From positions 1 through 33,729 of the forward strand of contig CAMFER010000012.1 in the NCBI GenBank assembly GCA_945949485.1: a stretch of 33,729 nt of DNA, written 5' to 3'. Origin of the DNA: an uncultured Clostridium sp. (GTDB lineage: Bacteria > Bacillota > Clostridia > TANB77 > CAG-508). Both the position numbers and the translations under genes were made by a program. This document shows, in pieces, positions 1 through 11,575 of the stretch; the stretch's first letter is position 1, and each line of letters opens with the position of its first letter. The notes beneath the pieces are model-generated. The model made no database searches, was not told where the DNA came from, and was given only the letters and a program-made list of their open reading frames with translations.

Positions 1-56
1 GTATGGTGGTGTGAGAGGGGAGAAATTCATTAAGAATTATCCTCTACTCGATTATT

Positions 57-1098
57 TTATTCGTTATAATCATTATCTATAAATTCATATTTCCTAGAAT
101 AATCTTTTGTTTTTTCATTTGACATATATACTTCAGAACGGTTTTGTTTTAAAAATTCAATTATTTCATAAACATTTATCCAAATTTCATTAGGACTATC
201 AACTTGAGATTCATCAAAAATTAATTGCATACCAAAATGAAGATGAGGAATATTTATATTATTAACATTTTCTTCAACGCTATATCCAGTCATTCCAAGA
301 TATCCGAATTACATCTCCAGCATTTACGGTAGATCCAACTTCTAAACCTTCTACATAGGGATGATTTTTTCGCAAGTGAGCATAGTAGTAATATCTTTTA
401 GAATCAAAACTTCTAATTCCAATTCTCCATCCACCATATTGATTCCAGCCCAAGTTTTCTATAACTCCTGATTCTACAGCAATTATAGGGGTTCCAATTT
501 GACCCATTAAATCATTACCAAGATGAGTTCTTTTAAAGCCATACGATCTTGATGCTCCAAAATCTTTATAATGGTTAAAACTATAATTTTTAGCAATAGG
601 AAGAAAAGCTTTTAAGCCATAGTTGTTTTCGAATGAAGAATTTCCAGATTCATCAATTCTCTGTATAGAATAATTACCAATAAAACCACTAAGAACAGCA
701 GATAAACTTTCATAATAATAATTATAAAATTTCATATTATTAGATAAATCAGAAATACTTTCTCCAGAATTTAAACTTTGAACCAATTTATCTAAATCTG
801 AAGAATTATATTTTTCAAAATTACCACCATATTTGCAAGAAAGATAAGCTAATAATTCAATCCAATTAAATTTAATTTCATTATTATTTTTATGAGAATC
901 AATATCCAATTTTGCTGTTTCTTTCATAGCTTTAGCTGTGACGTCAAAATCAACCCATTTTATATAATCATCTTTTTTTTCTTTTTGATTTTCATTATCT
1001 GCCAAAGAATAGAAAATAGATATAGAAACCAATATAAAAATGATTAATAATACAAAAGTAAAAATCTTTTTATTTAGTTTAAAACTCTTTATAAACAA
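57..1098 (-). CDS. M23/LytM-family membrane-anchored metallopeptidase, contiguous only if one +1 shift occurs at the CGG at 304-306 (minus strand)
   Basis: ORF 280..1098 has an N-terminal TM and HLGNDLMGQIGTPIIAVESGVIENLGW...YYYAHL. ORF 57..293 carries the missing C-terminus MTGYSVEENVNNINIPHLHFGMQL (HLHFG motif). Span of 1042 nt = 3n+1. Skipping C of CGG gives GDVI-GYLGMTGYS. Confidence 0.9.
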
Positions 1099-1179
1099 TA
1101 TTTACACCTCTATATAAATATATGGAAATAGAATAATTAATATGATACAATTGTTAATATAAAATTAGGAGGAGATATT

Positions 1180-1641
1180 ATGAATGAATATATGAAAGTA
1201 GCAAAAGAAAAAGCAGATGAAGGAATAAAAAATGGAGAAGGAGGACCATTTGGAGCAGTAATAGTGGATAGAGAGGGAAATATAATTTCAGAAGGAAATA
1301 ATAAAGTTTTAAAAGAAAAAGATCCAACTGCACATGCAGAAATTGTCGCAATAAGAAATGCATGTAAAAAACTAAATACATATGATTTATCAAATTGCAC
1401 ATTATATACAAGCTGTGAGCCTTGTCCTATGTGTTTATCAGCAATAATTTGGGCAAATATAAAAGAAGTATATTATGGATGCACAAAAGAAGATGCTGGA
1501 AAAATAGGCTTTAGGGATGATCTAATATACGATTATTTAAAAGGAAATAAAAAAGATTTAATAAATCTAGAAAAAATAGATAGAGAAGAATGCTTAGAGA
1601 CTTTCAAAAAGTATAGTGAAAATGATGGAATAATATATTAG
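1180..1641 (+). CDS. guanine deaminase / nucleoside deaminase family (zinc-dependent cytidine-deaminase fold)
   Basis: HAEIVAIRNA and TSCEPCPMCLSAIIWANIKEVYYGC zinc-binding motifs; RBS aggagg upstream. Confidence 0.92.
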   Translation: MNEYMKVAKEKADEGIKNGEGGPFGAVIVDREGNIISEGNNKVLKEKDPTAHAEIVAIRNACKKLNTYDLSNCTLYTSCEPCPMCLSAIIWANIKEVYYGCTKEDAGKIGFRDDLIYDYLKGNKKDLINLEKIDREECLETFKKYSENDGIIY

Positions 1642-1643
1642 AA

Positions 1644-1680
1644 AAAGGGAATTTCTTACGGAGATAAGGAATTCCCTTTA
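1644..1680 (+). terminator. rho-independent terminator after deaminase
   Basis: AAAGGGAATT...AATTCCCTTT inverted repeat followed by T-rich tract. Confidence 0.65.
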
Positions 1681-1875
1681 ATTTTAAAAAAACAAGTAGA
1701 AAAATGTAATAAAAATGTAAAAAAAACTTAATAAAAACAACATAAAAACCGTAAAACGACCTTCCCTAATAGCATTTGGTAGAACGTATATAAACTGGAA
1801 AAATCCTCTATTGAAAAAAGAAAATAAAAAAGTTAAGCTATATTAAGTAATAAATATATTTCGGAGGTATGTATT

Positions 1876-4800
1876 ATGGCTAAAATTGCAAAAAAAATAT
1901 TGGTCATTCTAATTGTTTTTGTTCTAACAGGTTTAAACTTTATAACTGTTGGAGCAAATATTAGTATTGCAGCAGAAGAAAGTAATGAAGAAGATGAAGA
2001 AATTCAAGTTGAAATCGAGCAAAATGTTGAAAAATATTTAATGCTTAACGAGGAAGAAACTTTATTACAAGAGTCTGTGAATGTAAAAATTAGCGGTGAT
2101 GCTAAGAGAGAAAATGAGAGGATTGAATTAGAAACACCCAAAATTCAAGGCCAAAGTCCAAAAAGTGTCCAAGTTATTTTAAATGGAACACGGCTTAGAC
2201 AATGGTTTTGTTAATCATGATCAAGAAAAGGGAAAAGTATATATAAACATACCTGCTGAAGAACAAATATTATCAAACAATGAAAATACATACAAAGTAA
2301 TATATATATATCCAGTAAATGAGATAAAAGAAGAAAAAGTAAGTTTTAAATTATCAGCATATGAAAAGATTGAAAATGAGGAAGAAATAAAACAAGACGA
2401 TAATGTGGAAATTGATTTAAAACAAATAGGAGAAAATGTTTCAGTTAAAGGAGAGATTACAAACCAAATATACAAAGGATATATGTATAATGGAGGGGAA
2501 AAAGAAACAGAGTATAATGAAAAATATAATATAGAGATTTCAAATAAAGAAAATGTAGAAAAAGTAGAATTAACAAACGAGAAAGAAGTATATACAAAGT
2601 ATGATAAATATACAAATAGCGAAACAAAAGAAGAGGAAGAAAAAGTTACAGAATATGATAGTAAAAATAATATATTCTATAAACAAATAGCAATAAATAA
2701 AACTAACATGATGAAAATGCTAGGAGAAAATGGAAAAGTTATAATAAAAAATGATAAAGATGAAATTTTAGCAGAATTTACTAAAGATACTGAAACAGAT
2801 GAGCAAGGAAATATGTCATATGACTTTTCAGAAAACAAAACAAACAAAGTAAAAATTGAAACAACAAAACCAGAAAAAATAGGAAATCTTGATGTATTTG
2901 CAAAAAGAGTAATAACAAGTAATATAGGTTACACAAAAGAAGAAATAAATAATTTTAAATATTTAGAAGAAACAATAAAAACTAATACAAGTTTAGTAAA
3001 TTTAAAAAAGGAATTATTAGAACCAAGTAGTGATGCAAAATTAGAAATAAGCAAAGATACATTTACTACAAATGTAGAAAATAAAGAAGTAGAATTTAAA
3101 GTTACATTAATAGGTAACAAAAATTCAAATAAACTATATAAAAATCCAACAATAAAAATAACATTACCAGAGGATGTTCAAAATATTGCAATAACAGAAG
3201 GCCCAATACTTCTATATGATGATGAATTAAGTATAGTAAATTATAACGTAGAGGGTAGAGACATAGCAATAACTTTACAAGGAGAAGAAACAAAATATAA
3301 ACCAGATGCAATAGAAGGAGCAGTAATAACATTAAAAGCAAATATATCTTTAAATAAATTAGCAACAAATAAAGATGCAAAAATATTAACACAAGTAGAA
3401 AATAATGGAGAAATTATAAATAAAGAAAATAATATAAAAATATTTTCACCAAGAGAAATAATTACAGTAAACAATATAAATGAATTAGGAATAGAAACAA
3501 TAGGTGAAGAAGAGAAAGTAGAAAAAGATGTAAAAGGGGAAGCAAAAGAAATAACAATTTCTTCAGAAGTAATAAACAATAATGGAGAAAAAATAGAAAA
3601 TGTAAAAATAGTAGGAGATATGCCTACAGATAAAAAAGTGAATGAGAACGAAAGAACAATTGTAAATAATTTAGGAGCACAAGTAGCAGAAAAGGTAGAA
3701 GTTACAGGAAGAGAAAATAAGGTATATTATACAGAAAATGAAAATGCAACAGAAGACTTAACAAATCAAGATAACGGATGGACAGAAGATACTACTAATA
3801 TAGCAAATATGAGTAAATATATGATTGTGGTAGATGAACTTGAAAAAGATGAAAAATTAGATATTCAATATAAAGCACAAATACCTGAAAATGTAGAATA
3901 CAATAAACAAGCATATACAGGATATCAAGTATTGTATTCTAACAGTGAAACAGTTGAAAACAAAATAGATTCAACATATATAAATTTAAATACAGGAAAA
4001 GGACCTGTACTAGAAGCAACATTAAGTGCAACAGTGGGAAAAGAAACTATAGAAAATGGATCTTCAGTAAAAAAAGGAGAAGTAATAAGATACAAAATAG
4101 ATGTTACAAATACAGGAACAGAAGAAGCAACAAATGTTACATTGACAGCGAATATACCAGAAGGTGTAGTTTATGTAATACCTTTAGAAGATTATATATA
4201 TAACGAAGATAATAAATATTATGAAGAAATTATTAAAAGTGCAGAAGAACAATCTATAGAAACAATCAATGTTGGAGAAACTAAGACAATTGAATATGAA
4301 GTTAGAGTAAAAGAAGACGCAACAGCAGGAAATACAATAGCTACCCAAGCTACCATAGCTTATGGAGATAATACAATTCAAACAGAACAAATAAACAATT
4401 CAATAGAAGAAGCAAATTTAAGAGTTACATACAAAAGGGTATCAGATTTGAGAAACGTCTTAAGACCTCTTTATCCTGTTAGATATTTGGTTACAGTAGA
4501 GAACATTTCAGATAGTACTCAAGAAGATGTCAAAATAACATTAAACTCAGACGAATTATTAAATGTGACTTCTGCTGAGATAGTAGTTGAGGGGAACCTT
4601 CAAAGTGTTGAATTAAGTGATGAAATAAACATAGGAAACATAGAGCCAGGAGAAGAAAAATCTTTGAGATTGTATGCTCAAGTTAATAATTTCTCAACTC
4701 AAGAAGAAAAGATGATTAATGCTGCAATAGCAAAGGATTCTCAAAATAATGTATATAGATCAAATATATATAATGATACAGTTTATGGATATGCTATAAA

Positions 4801-6247
4801 ATTTGATTTTACAGCAGATAATGAAAACGGATATATAAAATCAGGAGATAAGGTTAAGTTTGAATTAGAAATATCAAACAATAGCAATGTAGCTACTACA
4901 TTAGCAAATATAAATATAAATATTTCACAAGAATTAACAATAGAAAGTGTAAAAAGAGATGGAGAAGATATAGAAGCATTTGAAAATAACGTTATTATAA
5001 TAAGTGATACCTTTGAAGAAAATGAAACAACAAAAGTAGAGATAGAAGCGGTAGTTAATTTTTCTCCTGCAAGAAAAGAAGATCAAGAAATAATAAGTAC
5101 GGCTGAATTAGAAATTGCTGGTACTATATTTGGATCAAAAGAAATCAAACATATAATTGAAGCGGAAGAAGATACAACAGATCCAACAGACCCAACAGAT
5201 CCGACAGATCCTGAAGATCCAGAAAATCCAGATGATGGATATAGAATTAGTGGGTTAGCTTGGTTAGATGAAAACAAAGATGGGCAAATGCAAGATGAAG
5301 AACAAAAAATCACAGGAATAAGAGTAAGTCTATTAAATGTAAATACAAATGAATTAGTAACAAATGATAATGGAGAAATAAATTATAGTACAACAGACAG
5401 TAATGGTGCATATAGCTTTACAGGATTAGATAAAGGAACTTATATTGCTCTGTTTGAATATGATACAAATTCATATGGATTAACAACATATAAAAAAGAA
5501 GGAGTTTCAGATACTAGAAATTCAGATGTTGTATCAAAGAAAATAACTATAAATAATTTAGAAAAGACTTATGCAGTTACAGATAATATAGAGATAACAG
5601 ATAAAAGCATAGGAAACATAAGTATAGGACTTGTAAAAATAGGAGAATTCAACTTGAAGTTAGATAAATATATAACAAGAGTTGTGGAACAAGGAAGTAA
5701 TGGAACAAAAATATATACATATGCAGATGAAAAATTTGGAAAAATAGAAATAGACAGAAAGACAATTAATGGAACAAATTTAGTAGTAGAATACACAATT
5801 AGAGTTACTAATATAGGTGAAGTAGATGGATATGTAAGAAATATAGCCGACTATATACCAGATGGATTTGAATTTAAATCAGAATTAAATAAAGATTGGT
5901 ATCAACAAGATGGAACTATATACAGCAAAGCGTTAGCAAATCAAAAAATTAAAGCTGGAGAAAGTAAAGAAATAACAATAGTATTAACTAAAGGATTAAC
6001 AAATAATACAGTGGCAACAATGTATACAAATACTGCAGAGATAGCAGAAGTATATAATGAATTAGGAACAAATGATGTAAATTCAATACCAGGAAATAAA
6101 GTACAAGGTGAAGATGATTTAAGTAAAGCAGATTTATTAATAAGCATATCTACAGGTAGAGAAGTAATGTATATAGGATTAACAATATCAATGATAGCAA
6201 TCATAGCAGTAGGAATATATTTAATAAAGAAAAAAGTATTGATATAA
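1876..6247 (+). CDS. giant secreted/surface protein with DUF11-like repeats and an SdrD_B/Cna_B-like domain, contiguous only with one +1 shift at CGG 2191-2193
   Basis: ORF 1876..2214 supplies RBS (ggagg), start and signal peptide. ORF 2183..6247 supplies the rest but lacks a signal peptide. Span of 4372 nt = 3n+1. Skipping C gives ...VQVILNGT-GLDNGFVNHDQEKGKVYINIPAEEQ... C-terminal TM helix plus KKK. Confidence 0.88.
5175..5235 (+). repeat. Thr/Asp-Pro linker repeat (TDPTDPTDPTDPEDPENPDD)
   Basis: tandem acagatcca-type 9-mers in the surface protein gene. Confidence 0.85.
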
Positions 6248-6273
6248 AATAAGGAGAGAAAGGAGGAAAAATT

Positions 6274-9200
6274 TTGAAAAATAAAAAACAAAAGATTATA
6301 GTAGGCATATTAACCTTTATAATAAGTATTATATTCTGTACAATTATGTATTCAGTATTAGGCGCATATGGAATGAATCCAAGTTGGACTTATACAGAAG
6401 TTGAAAAAGGAGTAGGCGGAACATATTCACTAAATTCAGACAATCTATATTTTGCAACAAATATATTATGTGCAGAATCAACTCAACTTATTTATCCAAG
6501 TACATATTATGATGCTTATGGAGGAATTTATTATTATCCTAAATCAACATATGTTGTAAAAAACGTAGTTACAATAAAAGGAAATGTATCAACAGATGCC
6601 TGGGGAAGACAATATTCTTCAAAAGTAAATGGAGTTTTAAATAGTATTTTGCAACATACTAAGGCAACAGGTTTTGTTCCTTGGGAATATGTATATGCTC
6701 CATATTCGCAATCTGAGGTACAAAATGCAGTTTGGAGTTATATGTTGACATGGTTAAACAATATAGGATATCATTATGGACTTTCAGGATTTTCAACTTC
6801 TACAGTAACATATTATCCTAATAAAGCGCAGAAGTTAATAAATGAAGGAAATGCATATGCTAATTCTCTAGGTAGCAATGACATTACAAATAACACATCA
6901 GTAAATAACATTTCTTTAAATTACTATGAATCTAATAATAATACTTATGTAAGGGTAGGACCATTTAAATTTGGTTATGGAGGAAGTCTGAAAAATATTT
7001 CTATATATGGAGATGAAAATAGAGAAATAACGAACCTTACATATGGAAAATATGTGGGAAGTAGCTATCAACAAATATCTGAAAGTAGTATTACTTCTGG
7101 AATGAACTTCTATATTGATATTAAAATGGAAGATTGGTTAACACAAATAACAAAGGTAAAAGTACAAAGTGAAAGTAATGTAAAACAAGTAAGAATAACT
7201 TTCTTGGCTTCTACAGGAGGTGTAAATACACAACATTTGCTTATATATAATCCATCAACAGATGTTGAGGAAAAATCAAAAGACTTCAATATTGTTATTC
7301 CTTTAAGAGGAAAAATGGATATTTTAAAGAAAGATGCAAGTACAGGAAATCTAATGGCTAATGTAGGTTTTACTTTACAAGCAAAATCAGGAGTTAAAAA
7401 TGGACAATATGTCTCAATAAAAAATGGAAAAGCAGAATATACTTCAACTCCAACTACAATAAAGACAGATGCAAATGGAAAAATACATATAGATAATATG
7501 TATCCAGGAACATACGAGTTGATAGAAAGCGTAAACCCACATTATGGATATGAGGATTTACCAAAAGTAATAGACAGTAATATTATTGTAAATCCTGGAG
7601 CAACGAAAACAGTAACAGGATTAAACAAAAGAATGTACATAAAATTATCAGGATATGTATGGGAAGACATAGTAAAAAATGATAAGCAATCAAAAAGGAA
7701 TGGATTGTATAAAAATGATGCTTCAGATACAGAAGATAAATTGGTAGCAAATGTAACAGTAAAATTAAAGAATAGCAGTGGACAAGTTATAAAACAAGCT
7801 GATACAGATAGTAATGGTAGATATCAATTCATTGATGTAAAAATAGATGACTTACCAAACTTGTATATAGAGTTTACATACAATGGAATGACTTATACAA
7901 ATGTAGTAGTAAGAACTAATGTTGCTAATGGTTCTAAAGCAAGTGAAGGACAGGAAAGAACTAAATTTAATGAAGAGTATTCTATAATTACAAAAGGTCA
8001 ATCACAAAACTCAAATGAAAGCAAAACGCATGATATTTCATATGATACTGGAGACCATACAAGTACATTAGATTTTGGTTCAGGAATAAAATATGGATAT
8101 TCAGGAGCAACAAAGCCAATAAACTATACTGACGAACAATATTTAATACAATCAACAACATATAATGGTTATAATGGATATTTAGATAAAATAAAGACAC
8201 CAGATCAAATAAGAAATGAAACAATTGAAGAAATAACAAATATTAACCTAGGATTATATGAAAGAGAACAACCAGATATAGCAGTGATAAAAGATATAGA
8301 ATCTGCAAGGGTAACAATAAATGGATATGAACATACATATAAATATGCTGAAAGATTTAATAATAAAAATGAGTATGGAGATGGATTTGAAACAACAGTA
8401 AAATTCGGACAAAAATACGGAAGTATGTCATATACAAGAGAATTATATCCATCAGATATAAAATATACTGGAGATAAAAGTTTAGAAGTATGGCTAACAT
8501 ATAAAATATCATTTAAAAATCAAGCTACAACAGTAACAGCAATAATAAATGAATTTGAAGACTATTATGATAAAAAATATAGTAGTATAAAAGTAGGAAA
8601 AGAAATAAATGACAATGGAACTATAAAAGATGGAACAGTCATAAATTCACAAACAGCTACAACAAGTAGTTCTACATATAATAAGGTAGTAGTAAAACCA
8701 AATCTAACTGTAGAACCACAAAAAGAAGGAGTAGTATATGTTGAATTGCAAGTAACTCCACAAAATATAATAGATATAGTAGATAATGGTGTGGATGTAA
8801 AACTTGATAACGTTACAGAAGTAACATCTTACTCAACTAGAGATAGTAATGGAAATGTATATGCAGGTATAGATGTAGACTCAGCTCCAGGAAACTTAAA
8901 TCCAGATGATAAAAATACATATGAAGATGATACAGATCAAGCTCCAGGAATGTTGTTAAAATTAGGGGAAGAAAGAAAAGTATCAGGTGATGTGTTCGAA
9001 GATGCTACAAGTGCGGAACTAGTAACAGGAGAAGTAAGACAAGGTGATGGACTATTTGGTAGTGGGGATAAGAACATAAAAGATGTTGATGTAAGATTGG
9101 TTGATTTATCAGGAAATACAGTAAAAATATATCAAGGTGGAGATACTTGGGTAGATGCTACTACTAAAACAAATGAAAATGGAGAATACTCATTCCAAGG

Positions 9201-10539
9201 ATATATACCAGGAAAATACTATATAGAATTTAAATGGGGAGACAACACATATAGAGTACAAAACTATAAAAATACAATAGTCGATAAAGATTCTTATGAT
9301 AGTAAATTAAATAATTTGGAATGGTACAAAGAAAATGCAGATACAAGAGAATCTGATGCATTAGATAATTATGAAACAAGACAAAGAATAGATGCAGAAA
9401 GAACAGAAGAAACATATGGAATAAAGGACAAAATAAATAACACATATAATGATAGTTATACAGGAGAGAAATTCATAGATAAAATGACATCAGACACACC
9501 AGCATTTAATATAAAAGTTGAATATATGGGATCAAACAATGATGAAACTACAGGAACAACAAATATCAGGGATGAATATGAAACAGATGAAAATGGAGTT
9601 TTAAAAGTTGATTCTAATGGTAAAATAATAAGAAAAAATAATAGTTTAAATGACATTAAGAATGTGGACTTTGGAATTGCAGAAAGGGCAAGACAAGTAT
9701 TAAAACTAGAGAAGAGAGTAGCAACAATTAAAATAACATTAGCAAACGGAAATGTATTAATAAATGACGAAATAGGAGAAGACGGAAAATTAAAGAATAG
9801 TTCAAAATACTTAACATATATACCTGAATTTGTTGATTCTAATGGAGTAGTAACTTCAAAAGGACAAGTAAAAATGGAAATTGACTCAGAAATATTACAA
9901 GGATCAACATTAGAAATTGGTTATGCATATAAAGTTACTAATATAAGTGAAGTAGAGTACTTAACACAAGAATTTAATAACTATGGTAGAGGATATGGAG
10001 AAACTAATATAGTTAAATTAAGTACTAACAAAATAGTAGACTACGTAGATAATGATGCAGCAATAGAAAATGTAGAAGGCCAAAGTTGGGCAATTGAAAT
10101 AAATAAAAATGATCTAATAAATAATGGATTATTGAAAGATACAACAGAAATAAAGAATATTTTAAATAATACAGACTTAGTAATTACAAAAACAGATTTA
10201 TCAACAATAGCATTAGAACCTACACAATCAACTACAACAACTTTAACAACAACTAAATTATTAGCAAATACAATAGATGAAATAGAAGTTGACAATGATG
10301 CAGAGATAATAAATGTAGGTAGAAATAGTGGTAGAGAATTAATAGTAATCCCTGGAAATTATGTACCGGGAGAAACAGACACGATGGAATATGATGATGA
10401 CCAAGCAGAAACTGTAATAATATTACCACCTACAGGTCTTACAACTGATGTGATAAGAAATGTAATAATAAGTTTAAGTGTTCTAGTAGCTATAGCTACA
10501 GGAATAATAATATTTAAAATATATAAAAGACGTAAATAG
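6274..10539 (+). CDS. giant cell-wall-anchored surface protein with SdrD_B/Cna_B-like domains and LPPTG-type sortase motif
   Basis: TTG start with RBS aaggagg; repeated VWEDIVKNDKQSKRNGLY...TDSNGRYQF modules; C-term LPPTG + TM + KIYKRRK. Confidence 0.9.
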   Translation: MKNKKQKIIVGILTFIISIIFCTIMYSVLGAYGMNPSWTYTEVEKGVGGTYSLNSDNLYFATNILCAESTQLIYPSTYYDAYGGIYYYPKSTYVVKNVVTIKGNVSTDAWGRQYSSKVNGVLNSILQHTKATGFVPWEYVYAPYSQSEVQNAVWSYMLTWLNNIGYHYGLSGFSTSTVTYYPNKAQKLINEGNAYANSLGSNDITNNTSVNNISLNYYESNNNTYVRVGPFKFGYGGSLKNISIYGDENREITNLTYGKYVGSSYQQISESSITSGMNFYIDIKMEDWLTQITKVKVQSESNVKQVRITFLASTGGVNTQHLLIYNPSTDVEEKSKDFNIVIPLRGKMDILKKDASTGNLMANVGFTLQAKSGVKNGQYVSIKNGKAEYTSTPTTIKTDANGKIHIDNMYPGTYELIESVNPHYGYEDLPKVIDSNIIVNPGATKTVTGLNKRMYIKLSGYVWEDIVKNDKQSKRNGLYKNDASDTEDKLVANVTVKLKNSSGQVIKQADTDSNGRYQFIDVKIDDLPNLYIEFTYNGMTYTNVVVRTNVANGSKASEGQERTKFNEEYSIITKGQSQNSNESKTHDISYDTGDHTSTLDFGSGIKYGYSGATKPINYTDEQYLIQSTTYNGYNGYLDKIKTPDQIRNETIEEITNINLGLYEREQPDIAVIKDIESARVTINGYEHTYKYAERFNNKNEYGDGFETTVKFGQKYGSMSYTRELYPSDIKYTGDKSLEVWLTYKISFKNQATTVTAIINEFEDYYDKKYSSIKVGKEINDNGTIKDGTVINSQTATTSSSTYNKVVVKPNLTVEPQKEGVVYVELQVTPQNIIDIVDNGVDVKLDNVTEVTSYSTRDSNGNVYAGIDVDSAPGNLNPDDKNTYEDDTDQAPGMLLKLGEERKVSGDVFEDATSAELVTGEVRQGDGLFGSGDKNIKDVDVRLVDLSGNTVKIYQGGDTWVDATTKTNENGEYSFQGYIPGKYYIEFKWGDNTYRVQNYKNTIVDKDSYDSKLNNLEWYKENADTRESDALDNYETRQRIDAERTEETYGIKDKINNTYNDSYTGEKFIDKMTSDTPAFNIKVEYMGSNNDETTGTTNIRDEYETDENGVLKVDSNGKIIRKNNSLNDIKNVDFGIAERARQVLKLEKRVATIKITLANGNVLINDEIGEDGKLKNSSKYLTYIPEFVDSNGVVTSKGQVKMEIDSEILQGSTLEIGYAYKVTNISEVEYLTQEFNNYGRGYGETNIVKLSTNKIVDYVDNDAAIENVEGQSWAIEINKNDLINNGLLKDTTEIKNILNNTDLVITKTDLSTIALEPTQSTTTTLTTTKLLANTIDEIEVDNDAEIINVGRNSGRELIVIPGNYVPGETDTMEYDDDQAETVIILPPTGLTTDVIRNVIISLSVLVAIATGIIIFKIYKRRK

Positions 10540-10548
10540 AAAAAAATA

Positions 10549-10580
10549 AAAATCATGGAAATAATTTTCCATGATTTTTT
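10549..10580 (+). terminator. terminator of surface-protein operon
   Basis: AAATCATGGAAATAATTTTCCATGATTTTTT hairpin plus T tract. Confidence 0.85.
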
Positions 10581-10587
10581 TATATAA

Positions 10588-10613
10588 AAAAAGATATCTT
10601 ATAAAAGATATCT
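10588..10613 (-). terminator. terminator downstream of tRNA-Arg
   Basis: AAGATATCTTTTATAAGATATCTTTTTTT on minus strand. Confidence 0.7.
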
Positions 10614-10690
<77 letters not shown>

Positions 10691-10814
10691 ATCTAGCATT
10701 AATTATACCTTGAAATGACAAAATATTCAATAGTAAAAAGAAAAAAGTTTAAGTTTTTTTATAAAACGTGTTGATTTTTTGAAAAAAGTATGTTATCATA
10801 TATAAGCGTTAAAT

Positions 10815-10890
10815 CGAGGCGTAGCGCAGTTGGTAGCGCGCGTGGTTTGGGACCATGAGGTCGCAGGTTCGATCCCTGTCGCCTCGACCA
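10815..10890 (+). tRNA. tRNA-Pro(TGG)
   Basis: 76 nt; acceptor CGAGGCG/CGCCTCG; anticodon loop TTTGGGA; TTCGATC; CCA encoded. Confidence 0.95.
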
Positions 10891-10893
10891 ATT
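10882..10893 (+). repeat. left att core (tRNA-Pro 3' end)
   Basis: CCTCGACCAATT, identical to 27633-27644. Confidence 0.78.
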
Positions 10894-10908
10894 AAAGAGA
10901 ATCCTGTA

Positions 10909-10946
10909 TTGCTTGATAATAGCAAGATACAGGATTTTTATTGTTT
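10909..10946 (+). terminator. terminator after tRNA-Pro
   Basis: AATCCTGTATTGCTT-GATAAT-AGCAAGATACAGGATTTTTATT. Confidence 0.8.
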
Positions 10947-11163
10947 TAAAGACCAATCATCAAATTTCTTAAAACCCTTGATATATCTAAAAGAACAGAC
11001 TTTTTAACTTTTGTTATAAACATTTTAACTACTTCAAATCCTTACTAAAAATTTAATCTAATTTAAGATGAGCTATAGCCATTGAAATTAAAGGGTTTTA
11101 GGCATTTTTGAATTTTTGTTTTTCCCTGTAGGTATCTGTAGGAACGTGTGAATTTTTCTCCTC

Positions 11164-11229
11164 TTGCAGAAACTTTTTAGTAAAATTGCAGAAACTCAAA
11201 ATTTAAAATTGCAGAAAATTGCAGAAACC
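11164..11229 (+). repeat. four direct repeats TTGCAGAAA(C), candidate arm-type integrase sites
   Basis: TTGCAGAAACT at 11164 and 11186, TTGCAGAAAA at 11209, TTGCAGAAACC at 11219; same motif near right end at 27536, 27549 (TGCAGAAAC) and 27664. Confidence 0.65.
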
Positions 11230-11233
11230 ATTT

Positions 11234-11575
11234 TTAATTATTTTCTAACATTTTTATTTTTTCTTTTAGTTCTTTTTCTAACTCATATTTTTTTGCAATA
11301 GGCAATAATAAATAACAACTTTCTAATATAAATTTTTTATCTAAATCGTCATTTGGTACTTTTTCAATAATATCCATAATCATTTTTTTATAATATTCAT
11401 CTTTATTGATATAGCATTTATTTTTTTCGCATTGTTCTTCTGTCAAAGATAAATAAGTTTGTCCGTACAACACATTTCTTTTTTTAGTAAATCTCAAACA
11501 AGATTCTTTTTTACTACAGTTTTCATTACTGCAATGGCTTAATGAACTTTCTAACATAAAATTATATCCTTTCAT
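11234..11575 (-). CDS. small Cys-containing hypothetical protein
   Basis: ORF; CSNENCSKKESC N-terminal cluster. Confidence 0.6.
   Translation of the reverse strand: MKGYNFMLESSLSHCSNENCSKKESCLRFTKKRNVLYGQTYLSLTEEQCEKNKCYINKDEYYKKMIMDIIEKVPNDDLDKKFILESCYLLLPIAKKYELEKELKEKIKMLENN

Noticed and set aside
1137-1411. Two minus-strand ORFs over the deaminase
   Set aside because: Antisense to a clearly conserved deaminase; no start context.
5175-5235. Short tandem repeat as CRISPR-like array
   Set aside because: It is an in-frame TDP linker repeat in a surface protein; no CRISPR array or cas genes seen in the window.
2221-6291. Numerous minus-strand ORFs antisense to the surface protein genes
   Set aside because: Low-complexity hydrophobic translations, no RBS, overlap long well-supported plus-strand genes.
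10759-10956. 65-aa minus ORF
   Set aside because: Translates the complement of tRNA-Pro (SRRQGSNLRPHGPKPRALPTALRLD is the usual tRNA artefact).
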